Below are positions 27,733 to 37,140 of a DNA stretch of 64,000 nucleotides, piece after piece. The translations under genes were made by a program, and so were the position numbers. The number at the start of each line of letters is the position of its first letter. Within the stretch, counting starts at the first letter, position 1. Source of the stretch: Paenibacillus polymyxa (GTDB lineage: Bacteria > Bacillota > Bacilli > Paenibacillales > Paenibacillaceae); NCBI RefSeq assembly GCF_015710975.1, contig NZ_CP049783.1, forward strand, positions 2,353,501 to 2,417,500. The letters are read 5' to 3'. Below the pieces are notes generated by a model. The model had not been told where the DNA came from, did not search any database, and saw only the letters and a program-made list of their open reading frames with translations.

Positions 27733-30700
27733 TTGAAACGATTGCTATCCATGTTGCTGACGGTTGGTCTCATCATTGGCTTGGTGCCGGCGGCCCTGGT
27801 AGGTACGGCTCATGCTGCGACAGGAACTTATTTCATTTTTCCAAATGAAAAATATGATGCGGATTCGGCCAGAATGGTAAACACCGACCGTGTTACAGTT
27901 AACGGTACGATTAACGGAGTGAATGGAAGTACTATATCTTATAGTGTATTCCAACTCTCCAAAAATGGAACAAACCTTACAGTAGTTAATAAAAATGAGA
28001 GTCAAAAGGGCGGAATTACGGTCAATGGCTCTACAATTCAAATTTCAGATATTAAACTGTTCCCTGGTTTGAACCGAATTACATTCCAAAGCAGTCAAAA
28101 TTCAGCCGAAATGAAGGATTCCATTTACATTGAGTATCAGGATGGACCCAAGCTATATGATCTGTCTGCTACGCTGAATGGTGAAACTCAGCAGTTGCTA
28201 GAGAATCAAACTGCGGTGCTGACAGATGCGCGAAATAGCGGTACAGATGACGTGAAAGTAGTCATTCAAGGTACAGCTCCTAATGCTGACAGTGTAACGC
28301 TCACTTCTACAAAAAGTAGTAACACGTATAATGTTTCCTCTTATACTAGCTATAAATTAACAGGTAGTGTTGTGCTCACTCCGGGTAAAAATATAGTGTC
28401 GATTAAAGTGAATAACGGAACTCAGGCTCTTACAGTTACGCGTGAAATTACGATATATACCGGTAAACCTGAATTTTCTGATTTGACCTTGAATAAGGAC
28501 GGCAATGTGTCTGCTGATCTGACGACTTCGCCTGACTTTACCGTATCGTCTACAAGCGGTGTGGTTTTGAAAGGTAATGTTCTGGTTCCTTCCGGAGCAA
28601 CTGATCCAGTAGTGAGCAAAATTAATGCCAGATTTACGGATGTAAGCAATAACGGTAGCGCCATTGGGGATACCAATGGAATTGATGCTACGATTGATAC
28701 AGCGAATGTGGTTACATCCAGTGGTTACAAAGTATATCCGTTCCAGGTAACTGTGCCTGATGGTATCGTAACTGACCACTTGATTCGTGCATCTCTAAGT
28801 GTAGGGTTTGGAGATGGGACGAGTTCAAATGCATCTGCGGTCCAATTTACATTGCGTAGCAGCACTCAGCCTTATATTGATGACGTGAACTTTCTCCCTG
28901 ATTTTAATAATCAGCTGTTGAATAGAATTAATGGTAGTGGGTCTGATCAAGCTGCTGCCATAGATGAAGCTATGAAATTAACGGGAAGTTCTATGAAGAA
29001 CAAGACTACAGATGCTCCATCTGTGCCTGTAGGTATGGAGTTTATCATTGTTAATGGTACGCCTAGTTCAATTAGCGAGCTTTCTGGTGTAACCGTCCAT
29101 ACTGTGGGCTCCCAAGATGTGATTCGGACAATCAATGGTAAGTCAACACAAGTGAAGAAAGTTGTTGCTTATGTAGATACTTTGCCTAAAGAAGGACAAA
29201 ACGTCCTGAATTTCTACCTGAATGGTGACTCAAGCAAATTGATTAAGGCAACTGTAAACTTATTGCAGGGTCCATTCATGAAATACGATACGATTTATGA
29301 TGGTCAACAAATTCCGTTGAATACATCGAGTGCAAACTTAAATACGTATAAACTGAATCAGTTGGGTTATTTTAAAGGTAAACTGCTGGATGTAAGTAAT
29401 GCAGCTGATATTCACTACACTGGCAGTAACCGAAATGTATTCTTGTATGTGAACAACGTATTAGTTGATCTTGATGGCTCCGGAGCGAACTTTAAGCTGG
29501 CTGCTTCTTCGTATGATGCGGCTGCCAACGCACTGGCAAACGGAAATAATGAAATCAAGTTTGTGTTCAAGCCAGGTATTGAGTATAGCAATACGGTAAA
29601 AGTAAACTTTACACAAACGAATATTCCAGTAATTCCTGTTCCAAACACACAAGGCATTATTCCTTTTACACCTGTTAGCGGCTTGAGCAATACGCCGAAG
29701 TATAGCGAAATTGCACCGAAAGCAAAAGATGCAAATTTCACTAAAGTAGATGACACTAACTACAATACATCGCTGAAAAATATCAATATCTTTGGTACTT
29801 TCAGTATTGCTGATTTGGGTAAAGCGGATCAGGTGAGTGGTTCATTAAGTGATATTGCCAATAAAGATCAATACATTTTAGAGATTAAGGGATCAGACGA
29901 CAGTGAGGTTAACTGGACGCTGAATAACGAGTTCTTCTCAGCAGAAGATGCCAAAACGGCATACAACTCTGGTGCTACTACGGATAAGTTTACAAGCAAA
30001 GATTTGAAAGACCTGCTCGTATACTACCATCCGGACAAAAAGTATTTCAGTTTTGTATTGAAAAACCAAACTATTTCGCAAGATGGAACGCCAGTAGCTT
30101 ATAACATTACCTTGTACAATAGCGGCAAGAGCGGGCCGTTTGCTACTTTCCGACTGCAAGTATCTGGTCAATCCACATCTTTTGATATCTTGCGTCCGCT
30201 TCCTGAAAAACGGATCGTAAATCAAAACTTTGTGCAAGTTGTTGTAAACGCAGGTAATGCAGATAGTGTTACAGTAGGTAAGGAAACAGCAGTTCAAGAA
30301 GGATTCGACTCTGATTATGATGGTACTGTGGATTACCCATCAACTTACAAAGCCATCGTTACAGGTCTAAAAGCCAACAAAGATAATAAAATTGATGTAG
30401 TGGTTACAGTGGGTAAGGAAAAATTAAAACAGACCATCACTGTTAAGTATGTGCCTACTAATATTCCTGGTGAGCAGTACATGGAAGCGATGAAAACATC
30501 GCACAAAGTGTTTGATGGTAATCTTACACTTGCTTTCGCGAAGGGAACGAGCCTGATCCGTCGTGATTACGATCAACCACAGCAATTCAAAAACCAGGTT
30601 TTCTCTGGCCATACTTTGTACTTTGCGATTGCGAATAGCGAAGATGGCGTGGTAGATCGTCATGAATTTGAAACTGAAAAAGCATTGTCCGACATGCAGA

Positions 30701-31746
30701 GTCTGATTGCAGATGGAAGTAGATACTTCAACAGAGATTTCCCAAGTCGCTTTACCAAGTCCAGTCCAGTATTCTGGATTGACCCAGGTACAGCAGATGA
30801 TATCAAAACAGATGCTTACGACCCAGTAACGTATGGTGCCGATCCATATCAATTGGCAAACAAATCGCAAAATGACAGTAGCAAGATTAAAAACTTCTAC
30901 TGGCGTGACCCATCCAACGAGCTGGTACCTTCCAAGCGTGCTACATTGACGCTGACGTATGATAGCAGTATTGCTCAGGATGCAGGGAAACAAATGACAG
31001 TGTTCTTTTTTGATCCTGATTTGAAGGATTGGCAGAACATTGGTGGTGTGGTGGATCCGAAGAAGCATACCATTAAAGTACCGTTTGACCGTTTCGGCTA
31101 CTATGTAGTCGCTAAGGTTGGGGAAACGTATAGTGATGTCATTAAGCACAAATACGCTAGAGATTATATCGAAGCGATCTTGGCTAAGGGTGTTATGAAC
31201 CCGATGGATCCAATTAATAGCTTTGGACCTGACAGCTACATTAAAAGAGGCGAATTCACGTCGATGATTGTCAAAGGTCTGCAAATTCCGCTTAATTTCA
31301 GTGGAGCGAAGCATTTTGACGACGTGTCTATTCCAAATACGATATCCGCAGATGCACTCTACGATTATCGTTATATTGAAACAGCTGCGCGTGCTGGTAT
31401 CGTTAAAGGTTCACAACCAAGAATCTTTATGCCGGAAGATGTAATCACACGTCAAGATGCAGCAGTCATTATCGCCAAGGCATTGAATTTGAAGCTTGAA
31501 ACAGATCATGACAAGATCATGAAGAATCTGTCCAAGACCTTTAAAGATGCGGACAAGATCGATTACTATGCGCAAGCATCTGTATTGGCTATCGCCAAGA
31601 AAGGCTTTATCACAGGGTCTCCTGTAGATGCAAGTGATCTGAAAAAAGGATATATGTTTAACCCTACATCCTTGACCTTGCGCGGAGATGCAGCGATTAT
31701 TGTAGCTAAAGTTATGGCTGATAAAAAACTGCTTCCTAAAATTTAA
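27733..31746 (+). CDS. Large secreted protein with three C-terminal SLH domains
   Basis: The product has 1337 residues. The start is TTG 27733 after AAAGGAGG with 8-base spacing; this gives a clean signal peptide with cleavage near GTAHA-A. The frame itself opens upstream at 27661. The ectodomain of about 1100 residues is rich in beta strands, Ser, Thr, Asn and Asp, and looks like tandem Ig-like modules with no recognised catalytic motif. The last ~205 residues form three SLH domains: YSDVIKHKYARDYIEAILA, then FDDVSIPNTISADALYDYRY and FKDADKIDYYAQASVLAIA, each with a following ITR-like TRQDA/LRGDA motif. SLH domains bind pyruvylated wall polymer, which CsaB next door should provide. It may be an S-layer or surface adhesion protein. 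Confidence 0.9.
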   Translation: MKRLLSMLLTVGLIIGLVPAALVGTAHAATGTYFIFPNEKYDADSARMVNTDRVTVNGTINGVNGSTISYSVFQLSKNGTNLTVVNKNESQKGGITVNGSTIQISDIKLFPGLNRITFQSSQNSAEMKDSIYIEYQDGPKLYDLSATLNGETQQLLENQTAVLTDARNSGTDDVKVVIQGTAPNADSVTLTSTKSSNTYNVSSYTSYKLTGSVVLTPGKNIVSIKVNNGTQALTVTREITIYTGKPEFSDLTLNKDGNVSADLTTSPDFTVSSTSGVVLKGNVLVPSGATDPVVSKINARFTDVSNNGSAIGDTNGIDATIDTANVVTSSGYKVYPFQVTVPDGIVTDHLIRASLSVGFGDGTSSNASAVQFTLRSSTQPYIDDVNFLPDFNNQLLNRINGSGSDQAAAIDEAMKLTGSSMKNKTTDAPSVPVGMEFIIVNGTPSSISELSGVTVHTVGSQDVIRTINGKSTQVKKVVAYVDTLPKEGQNVLNFYLNGDSSKLIKATVNLLQGPFMKYDTIYDGQQIPLNTSSANLNTYKLNQLGYFKGKLLDVSNAADIHYTGSNRNVFLYVNNVLVDLDGSGANFKLAASSYDAAANALANGNNEIKFVFKPGIEYSNTVKVNFTQTNIPVIPVPNTQGIIPFTPVSGLSNTPKYSEIAPKAKDANFTKVDDTNYNTSLKNINIFGTFSIADLGKADQVSGSLSDIANKDQYILEIKGSDDSEVNWTLNNEFFSAEDAKTAYNSGATTDKFTSKDLKDLLVYYHPDKKYFSFVLKNQTISQDGTPVAYNITLYNSGKSGPFATFRLQVSGQSTSFDILRPLPEKRIVNQNFVQVVVNAGNADSVTVGKETAVQEGFDSDYDGTVDYPSTYKAIVTGLKANKDNKIDVVVTVGKEKLKQTITVKYVPTNIPGEQYMEAMKTSHKVFDGNLTLAFAKGTSLIRRDYDQPQQFKNQVFSGHTLYFAIANSEDGVVDRHEFETEKALSDMQSLIADGSRYFNRDFPSRFTKSSPVFWIDPGTADDIKTDAYDPVTYGADPYQLANKSQNDSSKIKNFYWRDPSNELVPSKRATLTLTYDSSIAQDAGKQMTVFFFDPDLKDWQNIGGVVDPKKHTIKVPFDRFGYYVVAKVGETYSDVIKHKYARDYIEAILAKGVMNPMDPINSFGPDSYIKRGEFTSMIVKGLQIPLNFSGAKHFDDVSIPNTISADALYDYRYIETAARAGIVKGSQPRIFMPEDVITRQDAAVIIAKALNLKLETDHDKIMKNLSKTFKDADKIDYYAQASVLAIAKKGFITGSPVDASDLKKGYMFNPTSLTLRGDAAIIVAKVMADKKLLPKI

Positions 31747-31770
31747 TCAATCAAAAACCTGAAATTATTA

Positions 31771-31828
31771 AACATCCCTCCATGCGAAATGGAAATTCCC
31801 TTTCATATACATGAGAGGGATGTTTTTT
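31771..31828 (+). terminator. Terminator after the SLH protein gene
   Basis: AACATCCCTC (31771-31780) pairs with GAGGGATGTT (31815-31824), with a partly paired inner part, and is followed by TTTTT. The rest of the gap to 32099 is AT-rich; no clear promoter was identified. Confidence 0.88.
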
Positions 31829-32099
31829 ATAAATCAGCTATTTGACTGGAATTACGGGCCTGTGCCATAATATCAGTGAGATGAATACTTTGGATAAGCA
31901 TTACGGCGTTTTTTTATTTTTGATGTGCCTTAAACGACTGTAATTAATTGCTTTTTTTTAAGGATTTATCTCAAAATGTGTTTATTATTTTTATATATGT
32001 TTTTTTTGCGCATTTATCTGAAACTTTACGCCTATTTCATCGTAGTAGAGGATGTGTGTGCTTAAATATTACATAGAGAAGTGAGTGGGGAGTGATGAG

Positions 32100-35000
32100 A
32101 TGTCTCAGTTTTCAATACGCCGTCCTGTAACAGTATTTATGTTAATTATTGCTTTGTTAATCGGGGGCGGTATTTTTGCGTTAAGGCTTCCTGTAGAGCA
32201 GATGCCGGATATGAAGCTGCCATATGCTGCAGTGGTGACCAGTATTCCAAATGCAACACCTACAGAAGTTGAGGAATTGGTTACTAAACCTATTGAGAAA
32301 AATCTGGCTTCTATCGAGAATGTGGATACGATCATGTCCGAGTCCTCAGAAGGAACATCTATGGTCATGATTCAATTTAACTGGGGAGTAGATATAAATC
32401 AGGCAACCCTCGATATGCGAGATAAAATCGATGGGGTTAGAGGCTCTCTTCCTAAGGCGGCAAATTCGCCACGCGTACTTAAATTGGATCTTAACGCAAC
32501 ACCAGTTATAACCCTCGCTTTTACAGGGGACCAGGATATTAACAAGCTGAAGCCTATTGCTGAAGATATTATTGAGCCGCGACTTGAAAGAATTGCGGGA
32601 GTAGCCGCAGCCAACATGTCAGGCGGCCAAGAACGACTCGTAAAGATCACTGTAGATCAGGCCAAGCTACAAAGCTATGGTATTACTCTGGACCAAATCA
32701 GCCAAGCGCTATCGGCTAATAACATTGCTGGGTCTGCTGGTTCTGTATATCGTGGTAATACACAAATTCAGCTTCGGGTACAAGGTGAATATCAGGCTGT
32801 TTCGGAAATGGGTGAAACGCCAATCCCTGTAGGTAAGGGAAGCGTGAAATTAAAGGATATTGCGACTGTTGAAGACTCCACCGAGGATGTTACTATTATT
32901 TCTACCTTTAATGGAAAGCCAAGTATTAATATTTCTGTTACTAAGGCTACAGGTGGAAATACTCTTTCAATCGCCAATTCAGTGAAGGAGAGTTTAGATT
33001 CAATACGGAAAGAGTTACCTGCGGGAACTCAGTTGGAAATGGTAACAGATGCTTCTAAGCCTATTAGAGACTCCGTACACTCGCTAATAGAGCATGCTAT
33101 ATTGGGGCTTATTATCGCAGCCATTGTACTGCTATTATTTTTGAACAGTATACGTTCTACTATTATTGCTGCGATCGTTATTCCAATTTCCTTTGTAGCA
33201 ACGTTTATGATGATGTATTTCACCGGACAAACCATTAATGTTATTTCATTGAGCGGTTTGCTTTTGGGGTTAGGATCCTTCGTCGACTTTGCCGTTGTTA
33301 TTATTGAGAATATTTTTAGGCAGCGACATGAAGGCAAAAGTATGCTACAAGGAGCTATTGACGGCTCCAAGCAAGTGGGTAATGCGGTTATGGCATCTGC
33401 ACTTGCACAGATTGTAGTATTTTTACCAGTTGTTTTTGTTGATGGAATTGCAGGGGTTCTATTTAAACCGTTGGCGTTAACTGTAATTTTCTCTCACATC
33501 GCTGCTTTGCTGGTATCCCTTCTAATTGTGCCGATGCTTAGCTCGCGTTGGTTACCTACCATACCAGATGAATCCATTTACTCTTCAGGTACTTATAAAG
33601 GTATTAACCCTATTGTGTGGTTTAATATCGGATTTGAGAAATTTAAGGGTGGCTATCGACGTGTACTGAAGTGGGGAATTAACCACAGAAAATCTGTGTT
33701 AATCATTACTTTATTAATGTTTGTGGCGGCAGGTGCTTTGGTTCCTTTGGTTAAGGCTGAATTTATCCCTGAGTCCGATACTGGTGAATTTTCGATTAAT
33801 GTGAAACTTCCGAATGGAACAGTCTTGGAAGAAACGGAAAAGGTAGTTCAAGGTATAGAAAAAGAAATTTTGAAAGTTCCTGATCTGGATAAAATGACAG
33901 TCACGGTTGGTTCTGGTGGCAACTCAGGCTTTTCAGGTGCAGCCCCATCCAACTCGGCAGATATAAATGTAACGCTGAAGGATGGGCATCAGCCAACAGA
34001 CGCTGTAGTTGAAGGCCTTCGTAAGAAATTTGATAGTATTCCAGATGCAGAGATTACACTAGCATCTGCAACAGGTCTTTCGAGTGGAAAGGCTGTTAAC
34101 ATTAATTTAAAAGGTGACGATATGGACGTCCTGCGTGAACTCTCGGACAATCTCGTTGCGGATGTGAAAAAAATACCGGGTACCGTTAATGTCAAAAGTA
34201 GCTTGAGTGCAGTTCGTGAAGAATATGAAATTACCGTTAATCGGGAGCTTGCTAGTCGATATGGCTTGTCAGCAACTCAAATCTTATCTGCAGTTAATAC
34301 TTCATTTAATGGATCAGCCGCCACAAGCTATCGTACGGGTGATGATCAGATTGATGTGAAGATATCATTGCCAGAGCAAAGCCGCCATGATCTGTCATCT
34401 CTACAAGCCTTGCGTATTACCACCTCGCAGGGGATTGATGTTCCTTTATCATCAGTAACAAGTATTGATAAACGGAGTGTACCCGATACTGTTACTCGTG
34501 AAAACCAAACCCGTCAAGTACAGATTACAGCTGATATCGACGGAACAGGGGATATTCTTACCATTAATCAAAAAATAGATGCTCTTTTGAAAAGTACTCA
34601 CTTCCCAGAAGGCTATAGTGCAGATACGGGTGGCGGACAAAATGAACAAATGATGGAATCTTTTATGAACTTAGCGATAGCTATTTTGCTGTCAGTCGTG
34701 CTGATTTATATGGTTATGGCTGGACAGTTTGAATCGTTGCTTACACCATTTGTTATTATGTTCTCAGTTCCACCTACGGTAATTGGTGTGCTTATCGGTT
34801 TAGCTGTAACAGGAGCAAGCCTCAGCGTATCAGCATTTACCGGTTATATCATGCTCGTTGGTTTGGTCGTCAACAATGCGATTGTTATGATTGACTTTAT
34901 AATTCAGCTTCGAAAAGAAGGCGAAGATCGAGATGAAGCCATTATTCATGGAGCGTCTGAACGGTTACGTCCAATTTTGATGACGACGCTGGCAACTGTA

Positions 35001-35237
35001 CTAGCATTGCTTCCAATGGCATTTGCTACAGGCAGTGGTAACGAGACACAGGCACCAATGGCGGTAGTTGTTGTATTCGGGTTGTCCTTCGCTGCTATTA
35101 TTACATTGATTCTAATTCCGGTAGTCTACGTAATCCTAGATAATATGATACAAAAACGTAAAGATCGGAAATTGAAAAGACAGGCAAAGAGACAACTGAA
35201 AAAAGAAGCGAAACTACAAAAAAGTGTTCATATATAA
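32100..35237 (+). CDS. RND family efflux permease
   Basis: This 1045-residue proton-driven transporter has the twofold RND plan: helix 1 (about 9-28), a large extracellular porter domain, helices 2-6 from about 335 to 480, and the repeat in the second half ending with helices 8-12. Recognisable are the N-terminal FSIRRPVTVFMLIIALL, VEQMPDMKLP, and the helix-4 region GSFVDFAVVIIENIFRQRHEG with the conserved acidic residue for proton relay. The ATG at 32100 has GGGGAG 7 bases upstream; a GTG at 32085 is in frame. The adaptor gene follows 19 bases later. In B. subtilis the related SwrC acts in surfactin resistance and swarming; the substrate here is unknown. Confidence 0.92.
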   Translation: MSQFSIRRPVTVFMLIIALLIGGGIFALRLPVEQMPDMKLPYAAVVTSIPNATPTEVEELVTKPIEKNLASIENVDTIMSESSEGTSMVMIQFNWGVDINQATLDMRDKIDGVRGSLPKAANSPRVLKLDLNATPVITLAFTGDQDINKLKPIAEDIIEPRLERIAGVAAANMSGGQERLVKITVDQAKLQSYGITLDQISQALSANNIAGSAGSVYRGNTQIQLRVQGEYQAVSEMGETPIPVGKGSVKLKDIATVEDSTEDVTIISTFNGKPSINISVTKATGGNTLSIANSVKESLDSIRKELPAGTQLEMVTDASKPIRDSVHSLIEHAILGLIIAAIVLLLFLNSIRSTIIAAIVIPISFVATFMMMYFTGQTINVISLSGLLLGLGSFVDFAVVIIENIFRQRHEGKSMLQGAIDGSKQVGNAVMASALAQIVVFLPVVFVDGIAGVLFKPLALTVIFSHIAALLVSLLIVPMLSSRWLPTIPDESIYSSGTYKGINPIVWFNIGFEKFKGGYRRVLKWGINHRKSVLIITLLMFVAAGALVPLVKAEFIPESDTGEFSINVKLPNGTVLEETEKVVQGIEKEILKVPDLDKMTVTVGSGGNSGFSGAAPSNSADINVTLKDGHQPTDAVVEGLRKKFDSIPDAEITLASATGLSSGKAVNINLKGDDMDVLRELSDNLVADVKKIPGTVNVKSSLSAVREEYEITVNRELASRYGLSATQILSAVNTSFNGSAATSYRTGDDQIDVKISLPEQSRHDLSSLQALRITTSQGIDVPLSSVTSIDKRSVPDTVTRENQTRQVQITADIDGTGDILTINQKIDALLKSTHFPEGYSADTGGGQNEQMMESFMNLAIAILLSVVLIYMVMAGQFESLLTPFVIMFSVPPTVIGVLIGLAVTGASLSVSAFTGYIMLVGLVVNNAIVMIDFIIQLRKEGEDRDEAIIHGASERLRPILMTTLATVLALLPMAFATGSGNETQAPMAVVVVFGLSFAAIITLILIPVVYVILDNMIQKRKDRKLKRQAKRQLKKEAKLQKSVHI

Positions 35238-35256
35238 GGTGAGGTGGAGAAACATA

Positions 35257-36603
35257 ATGAATAAAAAAAGTGCTCTGATTGCTACAACTTTGCTTTTATC
35301 AGTTGCATTAGCAGGTTGCGGTGGGGGTGAGGCCCCTGCCGCTCCAACTGCCGCGCAGCAAGCTATTCCGGTTCAAGTAGCCAAAGTGGCCAAAGGTAGT
35401 ATTAACGACTCAACAGGTATTATTGGAAGCTATGCTCCCAAGGAGACGGCTCAAGTATCTCCAAAAATTAGTGGTAAGATTCAAGGTATTAACCTTACAG
35501 TGGGGCAAAAGGTAAGCAAAGGCGACACATTGTTTACTATAGATCAAAAGGATATACGGGACTCGATTAAGCAATCCCAGGAATCATATCAGGTTGCCTT
35601 GGCCAATTTAAAACAGGCTGAGTCAGGCGCAGAGCAATCTGTGCAACAGTCAGAGTCCAGTGTGGATCAAGCCAAAAGTGCGCTTGTACAGCAAGACAAT
35701 TCCATTACTCAAGCTCAGACCAGCCTGGTTGATGCTCAAAATTCCGTACGTGATGCACAAAATACGCTTAACCGCAACCAACAGTTGTTTAGTGCGGGCG
35801 CTCTATCTCAATCCGAGTTAGAGCAGTCCCAAATATCGTACCGAAAGGCTCAAACTGCGGTGGAGAATGCGCAGATTGCACTTCACAATGCACAAACATC
35901 CAAGGAAAGTGCACAAACAACATATAATAATGCTCTGAAATCATTACGTCTTGCACAACAGAAAACAGGCATAGATGTAGCCCGCGCTTCTGTAAATCAA
36001 GCCAAAGCAAGCTTAGATACAGCGCGTAGTCAACTGGTGGATGCTGTAGTCAAAGCTCCGATTTCCGGCACGATATCGGTAGTAACAGGAGTCCAAGGGC
36101 AAATGGTTAGTGCGCAATCTGCAGTTGTTACAATTGCGAATACCAATCCTATCATTGCTAAGGTCAACGTTTCTGAATCAGAGCTTCTGAAGATGCAGGT
36201 GGGTTCATCTGTAACTGTAGGTGTGGACTCGTTAGACAAGCGCATTGAAGCCAGAGTGTCGGCCGTCAATCCGGTAATGGATAATGACCTTAAGGCATAT
36301 CCTGTCGAGATTTCGGTTCCTAATGGTTCTGGCGAATTAAAATCAGGGATGGTTGTAACTGTATATATGAAGACAGAGGCTCCTAAAAACATTTTAGTAT
36401 CGCAGGACGCCATTACGGAGCAGGCAGGTAAGAAGTATGCATATGTAGTGGAGGGTTCTGTTGCTAAGCGTGTAGAAGTGCAGACAGGCCAGGAAAGTGC
36501 CAAACAGGTTGAGATAACCAAGGGGCTTACTGAGGGACAAAATGTTGTCGTTAAGGGCGTAAGTTTGCTTTCTGATGGCGCGAAGATTAATGTAGTAAAA
36601 TAA
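35257..36603 (+). CDS. RND efflux adaptor lipoprotein (membrane fusion protein)
   Basis: The 448-residue product is a lipoprotein: signal peptide with lipobox LAGC (Cys about residue 21). Then come a lipoyl-like half (PKISGKIQGINLTVGQKV), a long Gln/Ser/Ala-rich helical hairpin (about 95-240), the second lipoyl half (VKAPISGTISVVTGVQGQM) and a beta-barrel domain. The start ATG 35257 follows AGGTGGAG; the frame opens at 35224. In Gram-negatives such adaptors join an RND pump to a TolC channel. The long coiled coil is of the sort that docks with a TolC-type tunnel, and a TolC-like gene lies 3 kb downstream. Confidence 0.92.
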   Translation: MNKKSALIATTLLLSVALAGCGGGEAPAAPTAAQQAIPVQVAKVAKGSINDSTGIIGSYAPKETAQVSPKISGKIQGINLTVGQKVSKGDTLFTIDQKDIRDSIKQSQESYQVALANLKQAESGAEQSVQQSESSVDQAKSALVQQDNSITQAQTSLVDAQNSVRDAQNTLNRNQQLFSAGALSQSELEQSQISYRKAQTAVENAQIALHNAQTSKESAQTTYNNALKSLRLAQQKTGIDVARASVNQAKASLDTARSQLVDAVVKAPISGTISVVTGVQGQMVSAQSAVVTIANTNPIIAKVNVSESELLKMQVGSSVTVGVDSLDKRIEARVSAVNPVMDNDLKAYPVEISVPNGSGELKSGMVVTVYMKTEAPKNILVSQDAITEQAGKKYAYVVEGSVAKRVEVQTGQESAKQVEITKGLTEGQNVVVKGVSLLSDGAKINVVK

Positions 36604-36992
36604 TTTGTTTTGTTATATTTACATTATATTACTGTTCCCCGTCATTTCTACTATTTAAAGTGTATTAGAGTATTAGATTTCTAAGGAATCTATAGTCTTT
36701 ATGTACTTTATGTATTCTATGGATTATTCGTTACGAATATACTCCATTAGAGACCTGATTAATGTATAGAAAATACCCTTGTACATTTAAGGTTGAGAAG
36801 GTAAAAGTTGTAGGATGACGGAGGAACAGGTTCAATAGTATAATTATGACTGTGGAAAGCGGAATACATAATCAAAAAAATATTTTTTTTTTTGAAACAG
36901 ACGCAACTTTTTGGACCCATGCTACGTCTAATTGGGTGAGTATGAAACAAAGGGGTACAAAAGCGTAAAGACAAAATTCGCTAAAAAAAATC
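36604..36992. other. AT-rich gap between the adaptor gene and the surface protein promoter
   Basis: No reading frame or terminator was recognised. There is a short direct repeat CTTTATGTA/CTTTATGTA near 36698-36715 and an A/T tract near 36870-36895. The gap may carry regulatory sites for the surface protein gene. Confidence 0.4.
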
Positions 36993-37021
36993 TTTACTGC
37001 ATTGTTATCACATTGTATAAT
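36993..37021 (+). promoter_or_regulatory. Promoter of the surface protein gene
   Basis: TTTACT, a 17-base spacer and TATAAT. It leaves a leader of about 110 bases before the first possible start at 37141 and about 185 before the second. Confidence 0.6.
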
Positions 37022-37140
37022 ACTGGAGTACGTCATAAATGGACGCTTTCTTTCAACTAGATTCCAAGCTTCTGTGATATTGTCACAGATATCATTTTAT
37101 AAGGGTTCTCATAAAGCTCGGAAAGGAGGTGTAACGACTG

